A stretch of DNA of 64,000 nt. Origin: Bermanella marisrubri (GTDB lineage: Bacteria > Pseudomonadota > Gammaproteobacteria > Pseudomonadales > Oceanobacteraceae). Shown here piece by piece: positions 1 through 6,802 of this stretch. The notes under the pieces are model-generated. The model was not told the DNA's origin, searched no databases, and saw only the letters and a program-made list of their open reading frames with translations. Position 1 is the stretch's first letter. Each line of letters begins with the position of its first letter. A program made the position numbers and the translations under genes. Where the stretch lies: assembly GCF_012295615.1 (NCBI RefSeq), contig NZ_CP051183.1:2073001-2137000 (forward strand), given 5' to 3'.

Positions 1-68
1 ATTTTTTGGATTGCCTCATCTAATCTACAGCCTACAGCACTCACTCGACCTCCCTATGCATAACATCT
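1..68. other. Left flank of the insertion sequence, unassigned
   Basis: Only 68 bases precede the insertion sequence, too few to identify a gene. Read on the minus strand there is a GTG at 44-42 behind a purine-rich GGGAGG, followed by 14 open codons to the window edge. This could be the start of a cassette gene, but a stretch that short is easily open by chance. If the neighbouring intI is a functional integron, its first cassette should lie here, outside the insertion sequence. Confidence 0.3.
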
Positions 69-80
69 ATGGACACCCCT
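69..80. repeat. IS sub-terminal inverted repeat, transposase 3' side
   Basis: ATGGACACCCCT is perfectly complementary to 1365-1376. It marks the end of the insertion sequence that contains the long non-coding segment. Confidence 0.88.
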
Positions 81-311
81 GTTTTTTGCAAGCAAAATAT
101 TTAGTAACAAGAGTAGTTTTGCAGCCATCTATTCGGATTCTATTTAAGGCCTGCAGCCTTGATCCCTGATGAACTCCGCTGACTTGGCTCTAATCATTTT
201 ACCGTTTTCAAAGAAACGATGTTAGGCACAGAATCTCCAAGTCACGGTCTTACCTGTCTTGTCATCAACTATTTTACTAAGCAAAACTGGATGATCTTTA
301 ATTTAAAAGCT
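81..311 (-). ncRNA. Candidate seek/bridge RNA region of the IS1111-group element
   Basis: This 231-base segment lies between the transposase stop codon and the inverted repeat and has no convincing ORF. IS1111-group elements encode their guide RNA in the non-coding part downstream of the transposase gene, whereas classical IS110 elements have it upstream. The size and side fit. Visible structure includes a short hairpin, AAGGC (146-150) with GCCTT (156-160) around a CTGCA loop. The RNA ends and the guide loops cannot be fixed from sequence alone. A GTTAGGC heptamer at 221-227 matches the integron R' core consensus and may be relevant to targeting, or may be chance. Confidence 0.5.
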
Positions 312-1328
312 TTAGATTGTAGCGCAATACTGTGATTGCTTTGCAAGTATTGCCCATGCAATACGCACTAACTTGTTTGCCAATGCAACAATCACTTTAT
401 TTTTGTGCATTCGTTTGAGCAATGCCATGATCCATTCATGAAATGGCTTACCCTCTTTTGTGTGCCTAATTACTGCCCTAGCTCCATGAATAAACATACG
501 TCTTAAATATGCGTCTCCACGCTTGCTTATACCAAGTAATAATGCCTTACCGCCACTCGAATGCTGACTCGGAACAAGACCTAGCCAAGCAGATAGTTGA
601 CGGCCAGATTTAAATTCCTTTGCATCACCAATACTTGCGACCAATGCCGAAGACGTTAACCGCCCTACACCCGGAATTTCTTGAACCTTCTTGCACTGTT
701 CACTTTTACGACTTGCAGAATCAATCTGCCTATCTAATTCCTCTAAGTAAGCTTCGATATCAACCAAACGCGTGTGCATAAGCTTGATATGATTCAACAG
801 CATGCTTGGTATCTTGCTTTCTAATACCCCAAAATCTTCTCGGAACCACTTTCTAAGTCGAAATCTTCCTGCCGGTATTGATATACCAAACTCATGGAGA
901 CTAGCTCTTATTCGATTTATTAGGGAAGTGCGATCCCGAACAACACCGTCACGTTCCCGATGCAATAAAAGCAGTGCTTGCTGCTCTTCACTCTTAACTG
1001 TCACAAATCGCATCGTGGGGCGACTAACAGCTTCACATATAGCCTCAGCATCAGCACTATCATTCTTGTTTGTCTTAACATAAGGCTTTACGTATTGTGG
1101 CGGCATCAGCCTCACCTTATGACCGAGCTTTTTTATCTCTCGAGCCCAGTAGTGAGCGCTGCCGCAGGCTTCCATCCCTACGAGACAAGGCTCTATGTTT
1201 GCCAAAAACTTTAATACTTGGTTTCTACGCAGCGCTTTATTTAGGAGCTTCTTTCCATACTCATCAAAAGCACATACTTGAAAAACAGACTTAGCTAAAT
1301 CAATACCTATTGCATGAATCTGGTTCAT
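312..1328 (-). CDS. IS110-family transposase (IS1111 group)
   Basis: This 338-residue protein is a full-length DEDD transposase/recombinase of the type that moves circular insertion sequences with a guide RNA. The RuvC-like N-terminal domain shows GIDLAKSVFQV with D10, then E53 in GMEACGSAHYWARE, and D90 and D93 in KNDSADAE, which together make the DEDD set. The C-terminal transposase_20 domain begins near residue 213 (VQEIPGVG) and contains the serine-rich PSQHSSGGK at about 253-261, where the family's catalytic serine is expected. There is no frameshift or internal stop, so the gene appears intact. The ATG lies 36 bases inside the right inverted repeat. Confidence 0.95.
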   Translation of the reverse strand: MNQIHAIGIDLAKSVFQVCAFDEYGKKLLNKALRRNQVLKFLANIEPCLVGMEACGSAHYWAREIKKLGHKVRLMPPQYVKPYVKTNKNDSADAEAICEAVSRPTMRFVTVKSEEQQALLLLHRERDGVVRDRTSLINRIRASLHEFGISIPAGRFRLRKWFREDFGVLESKIPSMLLNHIKLMHTRLVDIEAYLEELDRQIDSASRKSEQCKKVQEIPGVGRLTSSALVASIGDAKEFKSGRQLSAWLGLVPSQHSSGGKALLLGISKRGDAYLRRMFIHGARAVIRHTKEGKPFHEWIMALLKRMHKNKVIVALANKLVRIAWAILAKQSQYCATI

Positions 1329-1364
1329 AACAACCTCCTATTTAACTGACCAACTCAGTATAGA

Positions 1365-1376
1365 AGGGGTGTCCAT
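1365..1376. repeat. IS sub-terminal inverted repeat, transposase 5' side
   Basis: AGGGGTGTCCAT is the exact reverse complement of 69-80. A 7-bp inverted repeat, CATTATT (1379-1385) with AATAATG (1388-1394), lies directly outside it and may be part of the insertion target. Confidence 0.88.
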
Positions 1377-1590
1377 TTCATTATTTTAATAATGCGCGTG
1401 CGCGTTTTTCCGGTTTCGGAGATAAGGCGCAATCGAAGCTAAGTATTTGAAAGTAATGGTTTTTTTGGAGAATTCCATTTCATGCTCAGCGGCAAAAACG
1501 CGCATGCTCGTTTTTCCAGAAACACGAGGTCCTCTATGCACAGCGCTTGATTTTATAATGCCTTGATTTTGCAGGTTTTTTCTAAGAACC

Positions 1591-1631
1591 GCCAGTATAA
1601 ACGCGCATTTTTTGTGCGCGTTTATACTGGC
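1591..1631. repeat. Perfect 17-bp inverted repeat upstream of intI
   Basis: GCCAGTATAAACGCGCA (1591-1607) pairs perfectly with TGCGCGTTTATACTGGC (1615-1631) around a 7-base T-rich loop. It ends 34 bases before the LexA box. It has no immediate T run after the right arm, so it is not a classic terminator. It might be a protein-binding palindrome, a transcription insulator, or a structured single-stranded recombination element like those used by integrons. Confidence 0.85.
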
Positions 1632-1664
1632 ATCTGTGTTGATTTTCTCTTTTTTAGAAATACA

Positions 1665-1680
1665 CTGTATATATATACAG
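1665..1680. promoter_or_regulatory. LexA (SOS) box upstream of intI
   Basis: CTGTATATATATACAG is a perfect CTGT-N8-ACAG palindrome with an AT-rich centre, the gammaproteobacterial LexA operator. It ends 23 bases before the intI ATG and overlaps the likely -10. LexA repression with SOS induction of integrases is established for several mobile and chromosomal integrons. Here it is inferred from the site. Confidence 0.88.
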
Positions 1681-1703
1681 ACCTAAAAAGAAGGGATTGA
1701 AGC

Positions 1704-2663
1704 ATGGCAAGGAGCCCATTTTTAGACAAGGTGCGCAACCGTATGCGCATGGCTGGTTACAGTGAACGCACGATCAAAACCTATATTTATTGGATTAAGT
1801 ATTTCATTCATTTCCATGGTAAGCGTCACCCAGAAACCCTCCATAATGATGAGGTTTGTAGCTTCCTATCTCATCTCGCTTCAAATAAACATATGGCAAT
1901 TAACTCTCAAAAGACAGCATTAAATGCTTTAGCTTTTTTATACAACCAGTTCCTAAAGCAGCCATTAGGAGATCTGGGCTTTGTTTACGCTCAAAGGCAG
2001 AGACGATTACCACAGGTGCTCACTCAGCAAGAGGTGAAACGCATTATCAATGAGCTTGGTGAACGTGATCGTTTAATCGTTTCATTAATGTATGGTTCGG
2101 GTTTGAGGATTAGCGAGTGTCTGCGCCTTAGAGTTAAGGATATCCACTTTGAGACTGGCAGTCTGGATGTGATTGATGGCAAGGGTGGTAAAGATCGTAA
2201 AACTATTTTGAGCAAGAATATTGTTGGTGATTTACAAAATCAGATACAAAACTCAATAGCCCTGCAGGAAAAAGATAACTTGAGTGGGCTTGGCCCTTCC
2301 CTTCCGGGTGCGCTTGGCCGTAAATTACCCAATGCGTATCGCCAACCTGCTTGGATGTTTGTTTTTCCATCAACCACTATTTGCAAACATCCAATTACAG
2401 GTATCCATTGTCGTCATCACTTGCACGAAACGGTTATGCGCAAGGCTTTAGCTAAGGCTTGTAAATCGGCTGGCATTTATAACAAGAGAATTACTTGCCA
2501 TACTTTTCGTCATTCTTTCGCCACTGAGCTTTTGCGGGCAGGTAGGGATATCAGAACCGTTCAAGAGTTGCTGGGTCACAAAGATGTCTCAACGACACAA
2601 ATTTATACTCATGTCGTTGGACAACATTTCGCGGGGACTGATAGCCCCCTAGATTTGATTTAA
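1704..2663 (+). CDS. intI: Integron integrase IntI (tyrosine recombinase)
   Basis: This 319-residue tyrosine recombinase would catalyse insertion and excision of gene cassettes at attI and attC. The SAM-like N-terminal domain covers about 1-90. The catalytic domain shows R135 (GSGLRISE), K160, H266 and R269 (CHTFRHSFA), H292 (LLGHKD) and Y301 (IYTHV). All are offset by 11 from the catalytic residues of IntI1, so the set is complete. The extra segment at about 194-225 (LGPSLPGALGRKLPNAY... then FVFPS) is the additional IntI-specific helix that separates integron integrases from XerC/D. An AAGAAGGG ribosome site precedes the ATG. Expression is probably under SOS control through the LexA box. 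The gene points away from the left edge, so cassettes would lie leftward in the opposite orientation. Confidence 0.95.
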   Translation: MARSPFLDKVRNRMRMAGYSERTIKTYIYWIKYFIHFHGKRHPETLHNDEVCSFLSHLASNKHMAINSQKTALNALAFLYNQFLKQPLGDLGFVYAQRQRRLPQVLTQQEVKRIINELGERDRLIVSLMYGSGLRISECLRLRVKDIHFETGSLDVIDGKGGKDRKTILSKNIVGDLQNQIQNSIALQEKDNLSGLGPSLPGALGRKLPNAYRQPAWMFVFPSTTICKHPITGIHCRHHLHETVMRKALAKACKSAGIYNKRITCHTFRHSFATELLRAGRDIRTVQELLGHKDVSTTQIYTHVVGQHFAGTDSPLDLI

Positions 2664-2684
2664 TTGCGTTTTAAAACTATGCGT

Positions 2685-3719
2685 TTATGGCGCTGGGTTA
2701 CTATAGCGCTTGTGAATGGCATTAATCTCATCAATGATTTCTTGCTTGAGTTCAATATTGATTGAATCAATATTTTCTTTTAATTGCTCCATATTAGTCG
2801 CGCCAATAATATTAGCGGTTAAAAAGCCTTGCTGGTTTACAAACGCTAATGCTAGCTGTGTCGGTGTTAAGCCATTGTCTTTGGCGAGTTCTGCATAGAG
2901 CTTAGTTGCTGCTGTTGCTTCGTCATTGGTGTAGCGCGAGAAACGCTCCCACAACGTTAGGCGCGCGTTAGCGGGTGCGTCGTTTAGGTATTTACCAGTT
3001 AGTACGCCAAAGCCCAATGGGCTGTAGGCAAGTAAACCAATCTGCTCGCGCCAGCTGATTTCTGCCAAACCTACTTCGTAACTTCTGTTCAATAAGTTGT
3101 AGGGGTTTTGAATACTTACTGGGCGATCAAAGCCTTTTTCATCACAGATTTGCAAAGCTTTCATCACACCCCATGGGGTTTCATTACTAAAGCCCCAGTG
3201 TCGTATCTTACCCGCTTGCTTGAGTTCATTCAGCGCGCTTAACGTTTCTTCTAGATCTGTACTTTGTTCTTCCTGTTTTGGAGTAAAACCTAATTGACCA
3301 AAGAAGTTGGTATTGCGATCAGGCCAGTGTAATTGATAGACGTCGACATAGTCTGTTTGCAGTCGTTCTAAACTCGTATCTATGGCTTGCATGATATGGT
3401 CACGGTTCAAGCGCGAGCCACCGCGAATATGACTTAACCAATCGCCAGGCCCTGCCACTTTGGTAGCCATGATGATGTCTTCACGTTTTTTATGCTTGGC
3501 AAACCAAGTGCCGATGTACTGTTCAGTTAACCCTTGGGTTTCGGGCTTAGGCGGTACTGGGTACATTTCAGCCGCATCAAAAAAGTTGATGCCCTGTTCT
3601 ACGGCGTAATCCATTTGTTCATGTGCTTCGGCTTCGGTGTTTTGTTCACCCCATGTCATGGTGCCCAAACAAATACGACTGACGTCAATAGATGTATTGC
3701 CCAGCTTTGAATGCTTCAT
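2685..3719 (-). CDS. tas: Aldo/keto reductase, Tas-like
   Basis: This 344-residue NADPH-dependent aldo/keto reductase has a TIM-barrel fold and is close in length to E. coli Tas (346). The catalytic tetrad is visible as D48 (FFDAAEMYP), Y53, K87 (MATKVAG) and H131 (YQLHWPD). The C-terminal NADP-binding region includes IIGATN near 309-314. An AGGGCAGG ribosome site precedes the ATG. It stands alone between intI and the lipoprotein gene. The physiological substrate is unknown; Tas was named for suppressing a tyrosine auxotrophy in E. coli. It marks the return to ordinary chromosomal sequence after the mobile segment. Confidence 0.88.
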   Translation of the reverse strand: MKHSKLGNTSIDVSRICLGTMTWGEQNTEAEAHEQMDYAVEQGINFFDAAEMYPVPPKPETQGLTEQYIGTWFAKHKKREDIIMATKVAGPGDWLSHIRGGSRLNRDHIMQAIDTSLERLQTDYVDVYQLHWPDRNTNFFGQLGFTPKQEEQSTDLEETLSALNELKQAGKIRHWGFSNETPWGVMKALQICDEKGFDRPVSIQNPYNLLNRSYEVGLAEISWREQIGLLAYSPLGFGVLTGKYLNDAPANARLTLWERFSRYTNDEATAATKLYAELAKDNGLTPTQLALAFVNQQGFLTANIIGATNMEQLKENIDSINIELKQEIIDEINAIHKRYSNPAP

Positions 3720-3757
3720 ACCTGCCCTCGCTCATTCGATTTAGAGTCTTGTAAAAC

Positions 3758-3786
3758 AAAAAACCAGAGACGTGCTCTGGTTTTTT
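3758..3786. terminator. Bidirectional rho-independent terminator
   Basis: The stem is CCAGAG (3764-3769) with CTCTGG (3775-3780), flanked by six A on the left and six T on the right. It therefore works in both directions. It mainly serves the leftward lipoprotein gene that ends at 3823, and it separates that gene from tas. Confidence 0.85.
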
Positions 3787-3822
3787 AGTCTATGTTAACG
3801 TGCTGCTAAATACGTAACAGTG

Positions 3823-4530
3823 CTATTTTTGGATTTTACAGTTGCGCCACTCACAACGAATCAACATGAAGCTATCATCTGCGCAGGTTGCCTCTAAGAC
3901 CTCATTTGGTCCGTTTGCTTTTAGTGTACGCACCTTAGGCTTCACACAACCTTGGCGTTTTACTAAACGCTCTACAGTATAAGCACTGCGTGAATATTGC
4001 TCACCTTTCTGCTTCTCTAGGCGGCTTATTTTTAGGTAGTGATCATCGCCTTGCGCTTCTCGCTCTTGCTGCAATTTAACCAATACGGGGTAGTGCTCGG
4101 ACTCTTGCTGTAAATCACGATCACCATCGCGGTATTCGCTCATGACGTTCATACAGGCCTTTTCTTTGTCATCACCCGCCAGTAATGCTTTCACATTCTC
4201 TTCGGCGGCATGCACGATGTCGAAAGTGAGACCCATGGCATATCGTGCTCCGGTTTCTAAACGATCATCGGTAAGTGTTACAACATTGTAACTTAGGCCA
4301 TAGTCTGCCGCTTTTACCAAACCACCATTGCGCTTCCACCAACTACGCTGACCGCGCCAAGCAGACTGCTTGGCAGAAGTGCTAACATCTGTGCATTCTT
4401 CTTGAAGTTTTCGCAGCGTTACATCTTCGATGAGTGCGTAACTGATGGCTTGTTCTTGGGGTGTTCGAGATGGGCCACTACAAGCCACCAATGACAATGC
4501 GACAACCGCCGCTAAAACAGTCTTGATCAC
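3823..4530 (-). CDS. Hypothetical lipoprotein
   Basis: I do not recognise this 235-residue protein. A longer reading frame reaches 4626, but the better start is the GTG at 4530-4528. AAGGAG sits 7 bases upstream, and the product then opens with a lipoprotein signal peptide ending in the lipobox LVAC, with Cys17 as the lipidated residue. The longer start would also overlap the next gene and bury the signal. The mature part is hydrophilic, with a likely helical Q/E/K-rich segment around 145-185 and several cysteines in the last 60 residues (QGCVKP, ATCADD, IRCEWRNCK) that could form disulfides. It is probably anchored in a membrane facing the periplasm. Confidence 0.75.
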   Translation of the reverse strand: MIKTVLAAVVALSLVACSGPSRTPQEQAISYALIEDVTLRKLQEECTDVSTSAKQSAWRGQRSWWKRNGGLVKAADYGLSYNVVTLTDDRLETGARYAMGLTFDIVHAAEENVKALLAGDDKEKACMNVMSEYRDGDRDLQQESEHYPVLVKLQQEREAQGDDHYLKISRLEKQKGEQYSRSAYTVERLVKRQGCVKPKVRTLKANGPNEVLEATCADDSFMLIRCEWRNCKIQK

Positions 4531-4576
4531 AATAAACTCCTTGCTTTGATTTTTCTTGAGTATAGTTGAAACCGAT

Positions 4577-4834
4577 TTAAACGGCATTGATGCTACGCAG
4601 CCATTGTTCGCATTGGCTCTCATCAAATGGCCAACCTAAATCTTGTGTTTGCGTATCATCTTTTAGTCGCACTACGGGAATGCGAATACCATACAATTCT
4701 GTCAGTTTTGGATCATCTGCGATGTCCACCTGCTCAACTTTTATGCCATACATTTTGGCCACAGAATAGACAATGGGTTCTGCTAATTCGCATAAGTGGC
4801 AGCCCAATGTACCGAGTAATTCTATTTTTTTCAT
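4577..4834 (-). CDS. Glutaredoxin-like protein (DUF836 type)
   Basis: This is an 85-residue thioredoxin-fold protein with a redox motif GCHLC (C12, C15) near the N-terminus and the cis-proline IPVV at about 52-55. These small DUF836/YfaA-like glutaredoxins are often annotated only as glutaredoxin family. The ATG at 4834 gives the family-typical start MKKIELLGTLGCHLC; the frame extends upstream to a GTG at 4861 without a better ribosome site. It lies just upstream of the lipoprotein gene on the same strand. A disulfide exchange role is inferred; the substrate is unknown. Confidence 0.8.
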   Translation of the reverse strand: MKKIELLGTLGCHLCELAEPIVYSVAKMYGIKVEQVDIADDPKLTELYGIRIPVVRLKDDTQTQDLGWPFDESQCEQWLRSINAV

Positions 4835-4887
4835 AATACAACGTCTTTTTAGTTTTCGCACTTTAGCATGAATCCCTTTGACTCACC

Positions 4888-6015
4888 TTAAGAACGCACG
4901 CCCAGTATGACCGGCGTCACGCTCAGGGTAATGCCAACCGAACTCGCACCCTCATCCGATAAGATAAAATAACCACCGAGCCCCCAGCCATTCTGATGTT
5001 GAAAAATCGGAAATATATTTATATTGAGTTGCGCGCTGGGATACACACTTAAGGCTGCACTGGCCATCAATGAACCCTTACGATCCCAGTAGGTGTTTAT
5101 CGCCAAAGTATATTCATCAGCCACATCGCTAGCGCTAAATTGATATCCTCGATCATGTTTTTCACGCTCAATGATTTCATCGCGTTTGGGAATTAATACA
5201 TCACTTCCAAGCAACACAGTGAAATACTCAAATTCCATATCATCAAGCGGAAAAGAAAAACCAACTCCGTTGGCAGGCATACCAGTAGCCACTGCCCACT
5301 TCGTGCCTTCACCGAATCGAAATAAATAGCTTTCACCTTGATTGAATAAGCCCTGATCGTAAGGATCGATCACTGGCTGCCCAGGCCAATAATAGTATTC
5401 TCGTGTGCCGCTGTTAAACCATTTTGCAAAACCATCGAAGGAAAATGCAATCATCCCGGCCACGTTAAAATATAAGTCCGCAACTGGGTCAAGTCGTTGC
5501 TCCCAGGGGAGTTCAATTTCCGCGACTTCGTTCGTAATTTGTGCGGCCGTAACGGTAGAGATCGCGAGAATTTTTGGCCAATATTGCCCAGTAACTCCAT
5601 GGTAGCGGTAGTATTCTTCCATCTTTCGCGTGAGCATGCCCTCACCTAAAAAATGCAACGTATAATTGGGTACCCAAGCGCCGGATTCATGTGCGAATGG
5701 AATAAACTCTTTTTCTAGTGCACTCTGATAACCGCCACTTGCTTCGAATACATCTTCTTGATGGCTGAGTGCCTCTTTCCACTGTGACCAGCCTTCATCG
5801 AAGCGAACGTCGTCAAGACGATTGGTGGTCCCTAAACGCCCAGGTACAACCAACCCAACGTTAATCAATACATTCAGTGGACCAAATTGCGACTCGCTGC
5901 CATAGTCTTGGCCATAATAGAACAAGCTATCATCTGGTGCCGACTGAACCCACAAGGCATGAATGGACATACCTATGAGAACGACAATGTTGAGAAAAAC
6001 GTTCGGAGTTTTCAT
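4888..6015 (-). CDS. Hypothetical exported protein
   Basis: I do not recognise this 375-residue protein. The first 25 or so residues form a signal peptide, with a hydrophobic core VFLNIVVLIGMSIHALW and cleavage near VQSA. The remainder is rich in aromatic residues (YYYWPG, GYQF, EYFTVLL). It ends in alternating segments such as LNINIFPIFQH and SSVGITLSVTPVILG that look like beta strands, compatible with an outer-membrane or surface-associated beta protein. A central helix-like segment (NVAGMIAFSFDGFAKWF) is also present. No strong ribosome site precedes the ATG. Neighbours give no functional clue. Confidence 0.65.
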   Translation of the reverse strand: MKTPNVFLNIVVLIGMSIHALWVQSAPDDSLFYYGQDYGSESQFGPLNVLINVGLVVPGRLGTTNRLDDVRFDEGWSQWKEALSHQEDVFEASGGYQSALEKEFIPFAHESGAWVPNYTLHFLGEGMLTRKMEEYYRYHGVTGQYWPKILAISTVTAAQITNEVAEIELPWEQRLDPVADLYFNVAGMIAFSFDGFAKWFNSGTREYYYWPGQPVIDPYDQGLFNQGESYLFRFGEGTKWAVATGMPANGVGFSFPLDDMEFEYFTVLLGSDVLIPKRDEIIEREKHDRGYQFSASDVADEYTLAINTYWDRKGSLMASAALSVYPSAQLNINIFPIFQHQNGWGLGGYFILSDEGASSVGITLSVTPVILGVRS

Positions 6016-6100
6016 TCAGATTCGATGTTTCTTTTTATGGCGCGGGCAAGCTTATCATGTTTAAAGGCTTTATAATGACCGCATAAGATATGGAATACGT

Positions 6101-6802
6101 ATGAAAATCGAATTACAACCCATTGGCTATATTAACAGCCCCTACCACGAGAAGTTCGCTACGCCCCGCCAACCCGGATTGGTGTCACAAGCACAAGGCT
6201 ATGTTGAGCTCGTGTCACCATACAATCAGGCCGATTCGGTAGCCGGATTAGAAACATGCTCACATATTTGGATAGAGTTTGTGTTTCACGAAGTAATGAA
6301 CCAAGGGTGGAAACCCAAAGTAAGACCACCGCGCTTGGGCGGCAATGAAAAAATGGGCGTATTCGCCACACGCTCGACTCATCGTCCCAATCCCATTGGC
6401 CTATCTGTCGTAAAACTCGATCGTATTGATATCAATAACGGCGTGAGGTTATGGATCAGCGGATTGGACTTAATCGACGGCACGCCGGTTGTCGATATCA
6501 AACCCTATGTGCCCTATAGCGATTGCTTGCCTGATGCTCAATATCCCTTTGCTCAAGACAAGCCGCCTGCTATTGATGTTATATTTAGCCAAGCCTGCGA
6601 AACGCGGTTGAATAATCAACCACAGCTAAAAACGTTTTTATTACAAGTACTAGAGCAAGATCCTAGACCTGCGTTTCATAAGTTTGACCAAGAACGCGAA
6701 TACGGCGCGGCATTGATGCAACACAATGTAAAGTGGCGTTATCAAAAAGATGACTCGGGCAATATTTCTCTATACGTTGAATCTATTACGCCGCTTGCCT
6801 GA
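6101..6802 (+). CDS. trmO: tRNA (N6-threonylcarbamoyladenosine37-N6)-methyltransferase TrmO
   Basis: This 233-residue protein matches TrmO (YaeB/TsaA family, 235 residues in E. coli). TrmO methylates the t6A37 base of threonine tRNAs using S-adenosylmethionine. The N-terminal single-sheet beta-barrel domain carries the family signature FATRSTHRPNPIGLS at about 88-102 and DLIDGTPVVDIKPY at about 131-144. The C-terminal part has DPRPAF near 186-191. Its last 17 bases overlap the 3' end of the convergent reductase gene at 6786-6802, so neither gene has room for a terminator. Confidence 0.93.
   Translation: MKIELQPIGYINSPYHEKFATPRQPGLVSQAQGYVELVSPYNQADSVAGLETCSHIWIEFVFHEVMNQGWKPKVRPPRLGGNEKMGVFATRSTHRPNPIGLSVVKLDRIDINNGVRLWISGLDLIDGTPVVDIKPYVPYSDCLPDAQYPFAQDKPPAIDVIFSQACETRLNNQPQLKTFLLQVLEQDPRPAFHKFDQEREYGAALMQHNVKWRYQKDDSGNISLYVESITPLA

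Larger units (their letters stand above)
69..1376 (-). mobile_element. IS110-family insertion sequence, IS1111 group
   Basis: A transposase gene is bracketed by a perfect 12-bp inverted repeat, ATGGACACCCCT at 69-80 and its reverse complement AGGGGTGTCCAT at 1365-1376. IS1111-group elements carry such sub-terminal repeats a few bases inside their real ends, so the element probably extends a few bases beyond both limits. No target-site duplication is evident, as expected for the family. The non-coding space is strongly asymmetric: 36 bases between the right repeat and the transposase start, against 231 bases between the transposase stop and the left repeat. The element sits beside intI. Some IS1111-group members specifically target integron attC sites, which fits this location. 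Confidence 0.88.
1377..1703. promoter_or_regulatory. Leader of the integron integrase; expected attI region
   Basis: This 327-base stretch upstream of intI has no ORF. In integrons the primary recombination site attI and the outward cassette promoter lie here. I see no unambiguous GTTRRRY core, so attI is placed by position only. The region repeats an ACGCGC/GCGCGT motif, at about 1393-1404, 1498-1503, 1601-1606 and 1616-1620, often followed by a T tract. It also contains the AAAAACG/CGTTTTT hairpin at 1494-1515, the large hairpin at 1591-1631 and the LexA box. A plausible intI promoter is TTGATT (1639-1644) with TACACT (1661-1666) at 16-bp spacing. Confidence 0.55.

Noticed and set aside
1591-1631. 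17-bp hairpin as an ordinary transcription terminator
   Set aside because: No T run follows either arm, and there is no upstream gene on either side to terminate apart from the distant insertion sequence.
3823-4626. Full-length 267-residue frame for the lipoprotein
   Set aside because: The extension overlaps the glutaredoxin-like gene and hides the lipoprotein signal. The GTG at 4530 has AAGGAG at good spacing.
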